This document shows positions 44,391 to 52,395 of a stretch of DNA of 64,000 bases, in pieces. The stretch's first letter is position 1. The number at the start of each line of letters is the position of its first letter. Below the pieces are notes generated by a model. It was not told the origin of the DNA. It made no database searches and worked only from the letters and a program-made list of their open reading frames with translations. The DNA lies in the NCBI RefSeq assembly GCF_030689305.1, contig NZ_JAUYVM010000008.1, forward strand, positions 245,577 to 309,576, read 5' to 3'. The stretch is from Vibrio penaeicida. Its GTDB lineage: Bacteria > Pseudomonadota > Gammaproteobacteria > Enterobacterales > Vibrionaceae. The translations under genes were made by a program, and so were the position numbers.

Positions 44391-45869
44391 TTAACCAGGA
44401 ATGTTGGCGACCATGCGAAGCGAGGTCGTCAGTTCTTCCATTTGCAACCATGGGCGCAAGTAGGCGACAGCTGAGTAAGAACCTGGGCGACCAGCTTGCT
44501 CTTCTACCGTAACTTTTGCTTCCACAAGCGGATGCGTGGCTTTTGCGTCATTGCCGATGGCATTCGGGTTGACGTACTGGTTGATCCAAGAGCTCAGCTC
44601 TTTCTCAACATCGTTTGGATCGAGGTTTGAACCAATGCGATCACGACCCATAACTTTCAGGTATTGTGCGATACGGCTGCTCGCCATGGTGTATGGCAAG
44701 CGCGCTGAAATAGCCGCGTTGGCTGTCGCATCTGGATCAGTGTAAGTCTTTGGTTTGTGAGCTGTTTGAGCACCCATGAACACGGCGTAATTTGTGTTCT
44801 TGTAGTGCACTAATGGTAAGAAACCAAGGTCGCTCAGCTCTTTCTCACGCTCATCCGTTAGGTTTACCTCGGTTGGGCATTGCTGCAGAAGGTCGCCCGC
44901 ATCAGAGAAGTGCGTGAAGTTTGGTAGGTTCTCTACTTTACCGCCATTCTCTGTACCACGAATTGCCGTGCACCAGCCGTATTTCGTGTAGGCCTGAGTC
45001 ATAAGAAGACCGAATTCGTATGCCGCGTTGCTCCATACAAAATCGTTGTCTGAAGAAACGATCTGCTGACCATTGTCACGGGTTTGAAGCTCTTCAAACG
45101 CGAATGACTTAACTGGCACCGTTTCTGAACCGTATGGCAAGCGAGCCATGGTTTTTGGCAGTGTTAGAGCCACGTAACGAGCGTCGTCGCTTTCACGGAA
45201 TGCGTTCCAGCTCGCGTAAGCTGGAGAATCGAAACCAGCCGCAACAGGCTTACCTTCAGCAAAGCTACCAAACGAGTTAAAGTCGAACATGCCTGCGTTG
45301 GCAGCCGCAACAAATGGCGCGTGAGAGGCAGAAGCCACTTCACCCATGTAACGCAATAGCGCGATGTCTTCATCGCCATAACCAAATTCGTAGTCACCAA
45401 GCAGTGCACCGTATGGTTGACCACCTGCTGTACCAAATTCTTCTTGATACACCATGTTGAAGAAACGGCTGCGATCGATCGCTGGAGCATCTTCAAATTG
45501 TTCTAGCAATTCGTCTTTGGTGTAATCAACCAGTTTGATTTTTAGATCAGGACCTAATTCACTGTTTTTAACCAGCTTCTGAAGCCCCAACCACGAGCCT
45601 TCTATTTTCTGAAACTCGTTGTTTTGCATAACGGATGAAAGCTGCTCAGAGATTTTGCTGTCTAATGCGCTGATCGCTTTTTCAATAGTTAAGGTTAGGT
45701 TTTTATCCCAAGTCACCGTGCCTTCAAGCGCCTGAGAAGTCATGATGCTCAATAGCTCTTTGGTAGTATCAACAGGCGTTTGTGCCGTTGCACTGATCGC
45801 GCGATCTAAAAAGCTTTGTGCCGTTTCCGCTTCGCCTGCACCTTGTGCTGCTTGTTGTTCTACAGACAT
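44391..45869 (-). CDS. tssC: T6SS contractile sheath large subunit TssC (VipB)
   Basis: A 492-residue TssC. QNNEFQKIEGSWLGLQKLV, FNMVYQEEFGTAGGQPYGAL, LPKTMARLPYG and AISARLPYTMASSRIAQYLK are sheath hallmarks, and the conserved C-terminal block LRPWLQMEELTTSLRMVANI forms part of the sheath wall contacts. With TssB it builds the contractile cytoplasmic sheath around the Hcp tube. Its ATG overlaps the tssB stop by one base. Confidence 0.98.
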   Translation of the reverse strand: MSVEQQAAQGAGEAETAQSFLDRAISATAQTPVDTTKELLSIMTSQALEGTVTWDKNLTLTIEKAISALDSKISEQLSSVMQNNEFQKIEGSWLGLQKLVKNSELGPDLKIKLVDYTKDELLEQFEDAPAIDRSRFFNMVYQEEFGTAGGQPYGALLGDYEFGYGDEDIALLRYMGEVASASHAPFVAAANAGMFDFNSFGSFAEGKPVAAGFDSPAYASWNAFRESDDARYVALTLPKTMARLPYGSETVPVKSFAFEELQTRDNGQQIVSSDNDFVWSNAAYEFGLLMTQAYTKYGWCTAIRGTENGGKVENLPNFTHFSDAGDLLQQCPTEVNLTDEREKELSDLGFLPLVHYKNTNYAVFMGAQTAHKPKTYTDPDATANAAISARLPYTMASSRIAQYLKVMGRDRIGSNLDPNDVEKELSSWINQYVNPNAIGNDAKATHPLVEAKVTVEEQAGRPGSYSAVAYLRPWLQMEELTTSLRMVANIPG

Positions 45870-46378
45870 TATTCCGCTCCCTCTTTGTTCAGACCCAGTT
45901 CTTCCGCCAAACCATTGATGGCGTCCGCACTTTGCAGAACTTCTTTCAACAGACGCTCGAGATCTCTTGAACGATCAGCTTTGCTTAATAAGACTTTCAG
46001 CTGCTCACGGGTTTTCACAAGCTGCTTGAGTGGGTCGATCTGTTCAACCAAGTTCTCTGGGTGGAAATCTTTCATCGAGCGGAAGCTCAGATTCACTTCA
46101 AACTGGCTGTCGTCGTTTGCAAGCTTGTTGTCCACTTTGTAAGAAAGGCGCGGATGAATTTGCCCCATTACCGTATCGAAGTTGTCTTTATCGATACCTG
46201 TAAATTCGCGCTCTTCAAGATCCACTTTTTCAGATTCTGGTTTGTGACCGGAGAAGTCACCAATTACACCAACAACAAACGGCAGTTCTTTGGTCTCTAC
46301 AGCGCCATTCGTTTCAACATCGTAAGTGATACTAACGCGGTTTTTGCTGACGCGTTTATGTTGTGAATTCAATGCCAT
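45869..46378 (-). CDS. tssB: T6SS contractile sheath small subunit TssB (VipA)
   Basis: A 169-residue TssB. RVSITYDVETNGAVETKELP and FVVGVIGDFSGHK, then RSMKDFHPENLVEQIDPLKQ and LLSKADRSRDLERLLKEVL, are conserved. It dimerises with TssC in the sheath and carries the recognition helix for ClpV on TssC complexes. It is the first gene after the hcp terminator hairpin, so its level is probably lower than that of hcp. Confidence 0.97.
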   Translation of the reverse strand: MALNSQHKRVSKNRVSITYDVETNGAVETKELPFVVGVIGDFSGHKPESEKVDLEEREFTGIDKDNFDTVMGQIHPRLSYKVDNKLANDDSQFEVNLSFRSMKDFHPENLVEQIDPLKQLVKTREQLKVLLSKADRSRDLERLLKEVLQSADAINGLAEELGLNKEGAE

Positions 46379-46404
46379 AACGGTGTCCTAAAATGAGATA
46401 TTTC

Positions 46405-46440
46405 ATAAAAAAGACACGCCACAAAAGAGTGGCATGTCTT
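46405..46440 (-). terminator. Hairpin with T-tract after hcp, likely partial terminator
   Basis: AAGACACGCCAC (46411-46422) pairs with GTGGCATGTCTT (46429-46440) with one C-A mismatch and a 6-base loop. Read leftward it is followed by a run of T (complement of 46405-46410 and beyond). It falls between hcp and tssB, so it would reduce, but not abolish, read-through to the structural operon. Confidence 0.75.
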
Positions 46441-46453
46441 AGGGATGGGAGGA

Positions 46454-46987
46454 TTACTTACCAGATGTCATTTTTCCGGCTGGAATATCATAAGTTACAA
46501 CACCACCACTCGTACTAATATCACCACCTTCAGTTTCGTAGTTGTGCTTCTGAGAAATTGATGTGTAAGAAAGAGATAAGCTTTCGTATGGTTGAGAACC
46601 GTCAGTACCGCTTACGTTGTAAGTCACAAGACGTGCTTTCTCGAGTTTCACCTGAAAATAGACATCTACACCTTGACCATCGTTAGACGGCTTAGTGAAT
46701 GCAACTTCAACGGTTTTTCCTTCTTTACCTGGGTTGAATAGGTAGCAAAGTAGATCTTCAGATGCACCATCAACTTCTTTGGTTACGCTTACTTCACTAA
46801 CGCCAACCATGCCAGAATCAGCATTCGTTGCATTACCAATATCCATGGACACGTTACGAGCACCGCCCCAAGAGTAAGAGTTAATTGCAAACCAACCCTC
46901 ATTAGTTCCTTCAGCGGTCTTTAGATCTTTCATTGTTGCCGCACCTTCAACTTGAAGCCCAGCAACACGCATGTAAATACTTGCCAT
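46454..46987 (-). CDS. hcp: T6SS tube protein Hcp (TssD)
   Basis: A 177-residue Hcp. SIYMRVAGLQVEGAATM, SYSWGGARNVS and LSYTSISQKHNY are typical; the last 40 residues include a short extra tail (TSGGVVTYDIPAGKM). Hexamer rings stack into the tube that is expelled by the sheath and also carries effectors. It is placed second, after tssA, and followed by a terminator-like hairpin, fitting a need for high expression. Confidence 0.97.
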   Translation of the reverse strand: MASIYMRVAGLQVEGAATMKDLKTAEGTNEGWFAINSYSWGGARNVSMDIGNATNADSGMVGVSEVSVTKEVDGASEDLLCYLFNPGKEGKTVEVAFTKPSNDGQGVDVYFQVKLEKARLVTYNVSGTDGSQPYESLSLSYTSISQKHNYETEGGDISTSGGVVTYDIPAGKMTSGK

Positions 46988-47013
46988 GATTTTTCCTTAT
47001 TTATAAAAAACGA

Positions 47014-48405
47014 TTACCAACTCAGAGCCGACGAAGCGGATGCTTTAGGTTCGTTATCTTGTTTAGATGGGGTATCAGCAGGGGAAGTCTGTGATACATG
47101 CTCTTCGACATCTGGCTGCTCAGAAACGGGAGGAGCAGCTTGAGGTGCCGGTGTGTTTTTAATGTCATCCGTCGGGGTACTCACCTCCGGCAACAAAATC
47201 TGATCGAGATGATTTAGCCCGGCGGAATTAAAAATTGTGCTCAAGGAGTCGCTGTTTTGCTCCGACATCATTTCTTGCAGCAGTTCCGGAAGAGAGAGGT
47301 ATCCCCATCGAATCGCTTTTTCTAGCAAGAAAGAAATTGGGCTGTGTGGCTCGCTCTGGCGAAAATAATCTGAAATCTCTCGCAATAAATGAAATGCCAG
47401 ATCTCGATTCATGTTGTTCACGTTGCCTAATTCGGAAAGGTTGTCCGCGCGTAACTGTTGAGGGGCAACATGAACAGGTTCAGTTGACGTATGAGCGTTG
47501 CTGGATGAAGGTGTGTTTTGAGCCACAGAAGCGGTGTTTTCCTGTCCTACGGATTCTTCTATCTCTAACGCTGCCACTTTGGGCTCTGTTTTTGCCGTAA
47601 GCTTGATGCCGCTTAAATGCACAAGAGCGTTTTCAACACGTGTGAGCAGTGATTTGGCGAACTTGAAGTTCGCTCCTTGTGTACTCACGCTTTGCGCATA
47701 GGTTGCAACTGATGCAGACAGACGGTCCAACTGAGCGATACATCGAGCAACGTTCTCCAATTTGGATTGAATTGCCGAGCGCTCTTGTGCAACGGTGGTC
47801 GATAATGAAGACTTAAGTTGGCTTATTTCACCTTTGCGTTCTGCACTTTGAAAATCAAAGAATGTCACACTTCCAACCAATGGAAGTTGCAACATAGGTG
47901 CATAAAGAATCGAGCTTTCTTCGCTATCTCCCACCAATTGGAAAAACGCCTTCACCTTGGCTTCTGCCTGTTCAGTGGCTTGCGCTTTCTCACCTTCCGA
48001 TTTCAGCTTTTCTATCGGAAATACGGGGTTTAGCGCTGCCCAATGATTTTCAACCAAGTCTGCCAACCATTCTAGGCTGTTTGCTGCGCTATCTATCGTT
48101 TCATCAAGAAGAAATTGCGCAGCAACAAACCAAGAAATTAGCTCTATATCCCTGGTTGTATGGGAAAATTGTTCTAGCAGAGTATTTGACAGAGCTCGCC
48201 AGCTCGCCACACATGCTTCCTCTAGGGCTTCTTTCTCATCATCACTTGGATTTTGGCTAAGTTTACGCAGCGATGTTTGAGCCACGTTAAATTCATTTCT
48301 CAAAGGACGAAATGCACTTTTGTTGAGTTTCAGGAACACACCGCATGCTAAATCGTCGCTAATCGGAGTAGAAAGTTGCTCAATTTGATGCTTTAAAAAT
48401 GGCAT
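47014..48405 (-). CDS. tssA: T6SS TssA-family protein (ImpA/VasJ-like)
   Basis: A 463-residue protein with an N-terminal ImpA domain (about 1-130; PISDDLACGVFLKLN is the family opening, WLADLVENHWAALNPVFPIEK follows). The middle region (300-380) has a Gln/Thr-rich linker and the last 80 residues (VSTPTDDIKNTPAPQAAPP and onwards) are low-complexity. TssA proteins cap or initiate the tube and sheath and set length. It is the first gene of the leftward T6SS operon. Confidence 0.88.
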   Translation of the reverse strand: MPFLKHQIEQLSTPISDDLACGVFLKLNKSAFRPLRNEFNVAQTSLRKLSQNPSDDEKEALEEACVASWRALSNTLLEQFSHTTRDIELISWFVAAQFLLDETIDSAANSLEWLADLVENHWAALNPVFPIEKLKSEGEKAQATEQAEAKVKAFFQLVGDSEESSILYAPMLQLPLVGSVTFFDFQSAERKGEISQLKSSLSTTVAQERSAIQSKLENVARCIAQLDRLSASVATYAQSVSTQGANFKFAKSLLTRVENALVHLSGIKLTAKTEPKVAALEIEESVGQENTASVAQNTPSSSNAHTSTEPVHVAPQQLRADNLSELGNVNNMNRDLAFHLLREISDYFRQSEPHSPISFLLEKAIRWGYLSLPELLQEMMSEQNSDSLSTIFNSAGLNHLDQILLPEVSTPTDDIKNTPAPQAAPPVSEQPDVEEHVSQTSPADTPSKQDNEPKASASSALSW

Positions 48406-49066
48406 GTTTTCCTGCTTTATTACTGCTCAATCAATAGTTCTGTTTACTTAAAAAACATAGGGATGAAACGTTATAATATTGCTCACCCTTCGCTAGCGCA
48501 TTCAATGACAGAAAACAACCGAACGAGTTTGTTTAGCTGTTCATTTAATTGGGGTAAATAACATTTCGCTAATATAAGATTCTACAAGTGATATTTTTAT
48601 AAACTGAGTGAAGAGTATATATTTGAGCTGGATTTTAAAAAGACCTATTTACGTCACATTTAGACGGGGTTTAGGTCACAATCATATTAAAAGCCAAATT
48701 AAAAACAATACAAAAATCAATTAAGTAATTGTTTAAAAAGAACTTGCAACAGAAAACCATTAAGAAAATCATAAATAAAATATATCTTAAACACAGCCCT
48801 AAAAGTCTTGCATACAATAAGGGATTAATGTTTATTTTTTTCAACCACCCTTTAAATATAAGGGGTTAATCGATTACATAGGAATTACCTATTAAATTAA
48901 AAGTTAATTCCTATTGAAATAATCATGAACTCACAATAAATTAGATAATATATAAAAATAAAAATGTCTAAAACACCTATTAGTATAGATGTCAATTTTA
49001 TTTAATCATTTTAAGCGCCTACCCTTTAAACAATTCAAGCATTTCGTTTATTTAATAGTGATTTAA
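48406..49066. other. 660-bp divergent promoter region of the T6SS
   Basis: It separates the leftward structural operon from the rightward vgrG operon and must contain both promoters. It is AT-rich. A 10-bp inverted repeat, ATAGGAATTA at 48878-48887 with TTAATTCCTAT at 48904-48914, is the only symmetric element seen. I found no convincing -24/-12 sigma-54 site and no clear ORF. Confidence 0.5.
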
Positions 49067-51064
49067 GTGAATATGAGCAACAGCGAATTAAAGCACCAAA
49101 GTCGTTCCCTAATAGCAAAGCTATCAGACAACAAAAATTACATCGTCACTCAATTAATTGGCGAGGAGCGTGTTTCTGAGGGGTACCTGTTCTCATTTTC
49201 TATCGCTGCGAACTCAGAAATTGATGTGAAAGTTTTGGGTAAACCAGTTAATGTTGCTTTCAACCAACCGTCTGGCAAGCGCTACTTTACTGGCCTGTGC
49301 AGCTCCCTTCAATTCACAGGTCACAGCCGAGAAAAACAACAGTTTTACTATCAAGTAGAAATGGTTGATCCATTCAAGCTATTGACTTATCGACGCAGTC
49401 GCCAAGTCTTTCAAAACATGACGACCAAGCAAATTATCGAAAAATTGCTCGGCGAATCTGAACTGAAAAGTTTTGTTCAATTCTCAGTATCAGGAAGTGG
49501 GAAGAAACACGAATATTGCGTGCAGCTCGACGAAACCGACCAAGCCTTTATCCTTAGATTACTGGCAAATGAAGGTTGGCTCTTTTATGTACGTCATCAA
49601 TCCAGTAAACCATTGGTCGTCATCGGTGATTCTAACCAACGTTTCGAGAAGTTGACTCATTCAGCCCTAAGCTATCAAGAAGGGGGCAACAAGGCACTGC
49701 CCACTTTATCTACGTGGAGCCATTCCTACCAAATTGGTACGGGGAAAGTGTCGTTAGCAGACCACACACAAGCACTAGCGGAAAAGTTTGAAAGTGGAGA
49801 AAGAAAAAGTGCCGAGAGCTACGCTTCCACAGCCCTTTCTCAGGAGCTTTTCGCTTACGGACTAGAAAACAAAAATGAAGCTCGCGATGCAGCAAAAAGA
49901 CAAATGGAAGCCTTAGATCTCCAAAAATCAGCCTCGCATTCAGCCTCGAGCATCGCAGAACTGGCGTGTGGATATAAATTCAAACTAGAAAACCACCCGC
50001 TGAAATCGATGAATCAGGAATACGTGATTTCCCGTATCTCTCATCAAATTTCGAGCGAAGAGTCCCATGGTGACATCAGCTACAGCAATCAGTTTACTTG
50101 CATCCCTGATTCTTTGGTATTTCGTCCAGAGCGGCGTGAAAAACCGCGAGTTCATAGCCTGCATACCGCGGTTGTAACCGGCCCTAAAGGCGAAGAAATT
50201 TATTGCGATAAAATCGGTCGTGTGAAGGTACAGTTTCACTGGGATAGAAACGGAAAGAACGATGAAAATAGTTCGTGTTGGCTCCCCGTTTCTCAAGAGT
50301 TGGCAAGCAAAGGGTTTGGCACACAGTTTACGCCTCGCGTGGGTGATGAAGTCTTGGTCCAATACATTGATGGCGACCCAGATCGCCCTGTCATCACTGG
50401 CTCCCTTTACAACAAAAACAATGCCGCGCCTTACAGTTCAGGTTCCCAAAGTGGCATCAAAACCCGTTCTACTCCGAAGGGAGGCAGTAAACAAGGTAAC
50501 GAGCTTCGCTTTGAAGATAAAAAAGACAAAGAACAGGTTTTCCTACATGCCGAAAAAGACTGGGTACTGGACATTAACAATGACAGCCAGTCCACCATCA
50601 AGGGTATGAAAACAACCAAAGTCGAAAAAAGCGTGTCGGTGTCTGCCAAAGAAGACATCACGATAGAAAGCGAGAAAAAGCTTACTGCCAAAAGTAAAGA
50701 CAACTGGACAGGTGACAGCAGCAAAGATCTGAGCCTGAATGCCGGTTCAAACGTGAACGTGTCCGCTAAATCCACAGTGAGTGTCGACGGCAGCCAAGTT
50801 TCAATTACAGGAAAAAGCAAGATTGAATTGAAAGTTGGAGCAAGCAAGATCGAAATCAGCGCGAGTGGTATCAAGATTGAAGCACCCCAAGTATCCGTTT
50901 GCGGAAAGGCGAAAGCTGAAATGAAGGCGGCAATGGTCAACGTAGAAGGTCAGGGCAAAGCTGATATTAAAGCGGCACTGGTTTCAGTAAACGGCAGTGC
51001 AATGACGCAGATTAAAGCGGGCGCTATGGTTCAGATTCAAGGTGCGATTGCGAAGGTAAACTAA
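49067..51064 (+). CDS. vgrG: T6SS spike protein VgrG (TssI)
   Basis: A 665-residue VgrG of standard length, with gp27-like (to about 380) and gp5-like OB-fold (about 385-460, VTGPKGEEIYCDKIGRVKVQ, FHWDRNGKND, WLPVSQ) domains. The C-terminal needle is a beta-helix of VS/IE-type repeats that ends at residue 665 with no added toxin domain. It forms the trimeric tip of the Hcp tube and is capped by a PAAR protein. The GTG at 49067 has AGTGA 6 bases ahead; the ATG at 49073 is an alternative. Its stop overlaps the next start (TAATG). Confidence 0.96.
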   Translation: MNMSNSELKHQSRSLIAKLSDNKNYIVTQLIGEERVSEGYLFSFSIAANSEIDVKVLGKPVNVAFNQPSGKRYFTGLCSSLQFTGHSREKQQFYYQVEMVDPFKLLTYRRSRQVFQNMTTKQIIEKLLGESELKSFVQFSVSGSGKKHEYCVQLDETDQAFILRLLANEGWLFYVRHQSSKPLVVIGDSNQRFEKLTHSALSYQEGGNKALPTLSTWSHSYQIGTGKVSLADHTQALAEKFESGERKSAESYASTALSQELFAYGLENKNEARDAAKRQMEALDLQKSASHSASSIAELACGYKFKLENHPLKSMNQEYVISRISHQISSEESHGDISYSNQFTCIPDSLVFRPERREKPRVHSLHTAVVTGPKGEEIYCDKIGRVKVQFHWDRNGKNDENSSCWLPVSQELASKGFGTQFTPRVGDEVLVQYIDGDPDRPVITGSLYNKNNAAPYSSGSQSGIKTRSTPKGGSKQGNELRFEDKKDKEQVFLHAEKDWVLDINNDSQSTIKGMKTTKVEKSVSVSAKEDITIESEKKLTAKSKDNWTGDSSKDLSLNAGSNVNVSAKSTVSVDGSQVSITGKSKIELKVGASKIEISASGIKIEAPQVSVCGKAKAEMKAAMVNVEGQGKADIKAALVSVNGSAMTQIKAGAMVQIQGAIAKVN

Positions 51065-51627
51065 TGACGTTAATAAAAATTCCGCACCAACATGTAAAAG
51101 ACATTTTGGATCTGTATGAACCCAACGACGCATTTGCTGAACTGGCAAATGAGCACACGATACCAATAAAACTGATTTCTCACGCTATGGAGCAAGAGCT
51201 ATTCGGTGATGCAGTCACTTTTTTGGCCCATGCCCTGCCCGTTCGCGAATCTATATGGTGGTCGGTCACTTGCGCTTCTTCACTCTCTCACTGGAATGAA
51301 GGCGAAGCCAATGCCATTCGTGCTGCCAAAGCTTGGGTACACACCCCTGATGAAACCAGTCGCCGATTCGCCGAACAGATGGCGAACAAAGCGAGTTTGG
51401 AAAACGGTGCTGGCTGGGCAGCGCAAGCTGCATTTTGGAGTGGTGGCAGTATGATTAAACCGGAAGATCCAATCGTCCCGCCACCACCGTATTTGTATGC
51501 ACAAGCGGTAGCGGGCAGCATCAATCTTTCTGCGGTTCTTCCTGATGGAGAACAAGCAAAGGAGCGCTACCACATTTTTGTTGAGATGGGATTAAACATC
51601 GCATCCGGTGGAAACGGACAAGTTTAG
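51064..51627 (+). CDS. VgrG-linked protein, DUF6931-like, possible adaptor
   Basis: A 187-residue protein of the kind often found between vgrG and PAAR genes; I would assign it to DUF6931 by the pattern IWWSVTCASSLSHWNEGEAN, AAQAAFWSGGSMIKPED and VPPPPYLYAQAVAGSINL, with moderate certainty. It has no signal peptide and no membrane helix. Chaperone or adaptor genes for effector or spike loading usually occupy this position. It is translationally coupled to vgrG (TAATG overlap) and is followed by a very strong ribosome site (AGGAGGAA) for the PAAR gene. Confidence 0.7.
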   Translation: MTLIKIPHQHVKDILDLYEPNDAFAELANEHTIPIKLISHAMEQELFGDAVTFLAHALPVRESIWWSVTCASSLSHWNEGEANAIRAAKAWVHTPDETSRRFAEQMANKASLENGAGWAAQAAFWSGGSMIKPEDPIVPPPPYLYAQAVAGSINLSAVLPDGEQAKERYHIFVEMGLNIASGGNGQV

Positions 51628-51638
51628 GAGGAAATACC

Positions 51639-51935
51639 ATGTTGCCAGCAGCAAGAGCCACAGACATGCACTTATGCCCAATGCAAACGCCTGCTCCTGT
51701 ACCTATCCCTCATGTTGGTGGACCACTACTTCCATTGCCAACAACGGTTTTGATAGGGAATTTACCCGCAGCAACAATGGGGCAGGTATGCGTTTGTGTA
51801 GGGCCACCAGACAGCGTTGTTAAAGGCAGCGCCACGGTGTTGATTAACAACAAACCTGCAGCTCGAATGGGGGACACAACCGCGCATGGTGGGGCAATTA
51901 TAATGGGTATGCCAACGGTCCTCATTGGAGGTTAA
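51639..51935 (+). CDS. T6SS PAAR spike-tip protein
   Basis: A 98-residue PAAR protein. The repeat TVLIGNLPAATMGQV and TVLINNKPAARMGDTTAHGG carry the PAAR motif; metal-binding His and Cys are present (HLCP, CVCVG, AHGG). It sits on the VgrG needle as the sharpened tip. It has no N- or C-terminal extension, so it is not itself a toxin, and no effector or immunity gene follows it; cargo must be delivered by non-covalent loading. Confidence 0.95.
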   Translation: MLPAARATDMHLCPMQTPAPVPIPHVGGPLLPLPTTVLIGNLPAATMGQVCVCVGPPDSVVKGSATVLINNKPAARMGDTTAHGGAIIMGMPTVLIGG

Positions 51936-51961
51936 GAGATATACCCAAGTGACCTGTTTGT

Positions 51962-52324
51962 TCATTGCGGAAACGGGTCGGCATCTTCATGCATATCTCG
52001 TTTCGGCACGGGTTCTATGTAATTGACACAAGGTTCACCCGCAACATTTTTCACTTGTTCTGATCTCATCTTCACTATGAACACGTTGTCGTGTATCAGT
52101 TCAGTGATCACGTCAATCTCTTTGGCTTTCAGTTTTGAAAAAACATCCCCTTTACAGTGAGTTGAGAACTTAACGTAGTATTTCTTTAGCTGTTTACTGC
52201 TGTCTTTGTTACCGCTGTCTTTATCATTATTTATCGAATTATGAGCGCTCGCGGTTACGACGTTCATCAACAATCCGATAGTGATCATCCCTAGCTTAAG
52301 ATACTGACTCAATATATTTTCCAC
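51962..52324 (-). CDS. Exported I9 propeptide/inhibitor-like protein
   Basis: A 120-residue protein with a Sec-type signal (about 1-27) and a low-complexity N/S/K/D stretch, then a domain resembling subtilase propeptides (inhibitor I9): QLKKYYVKFSTHCKGDVFSK, then DNVFIVKMRSEQVKNVAG and VNYIEPVPKRDM at the end, which matches the usual I9 finish. Two Cys (positions about 60 and 101) could form a disulfide. It lies just downstream of, and in the same direction as, a secreted subtilase that already has its own propeptide, so it may be an extra inhibitor or folding aid. A terminator separates the two genes. Confidence 0.6.
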   Translation of the reverse strand: MENILSQYLKLGMITIGLLMNVVTASAHNSINNDKDSGNKDSSKQLKKYYVKFSTHCKGDVFSKLKAKEIDVITELIHDNVFIVKMRSEQVKNVAGEPCVNYIEPVPKRDMHEDADPFPQ

Positions 52325-52355
52325 CTAGTTAGGGTATGAGCATTAAAAGTTTTGG

Positions 52356-52387
52356 GTACAAAAATAAAGTGCCTCCGAAGAGGCACT
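52356..52387 (-). terminator. Terminator of the subtilase gene
   Basis: AGTGCCTC (52368-52375) pairs with GAGGCACT (52380-52387) over a 4-base loop. Read leftward it is followed by a T-rich tract (complement of 52356-52367). It stands between the subtilase stop and the small I9-like gene. Confidence 0.85.
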
Positions 52388-52395
52388 GAAGCTAT

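Noticed and set aside
48406..49066. Sigma-54 promoter for the T6SS operons
   Set aside because: No GG-N10-GC element with acceptable flanks was found on either strand, although some Vibrio T6SSs use sigma-54.
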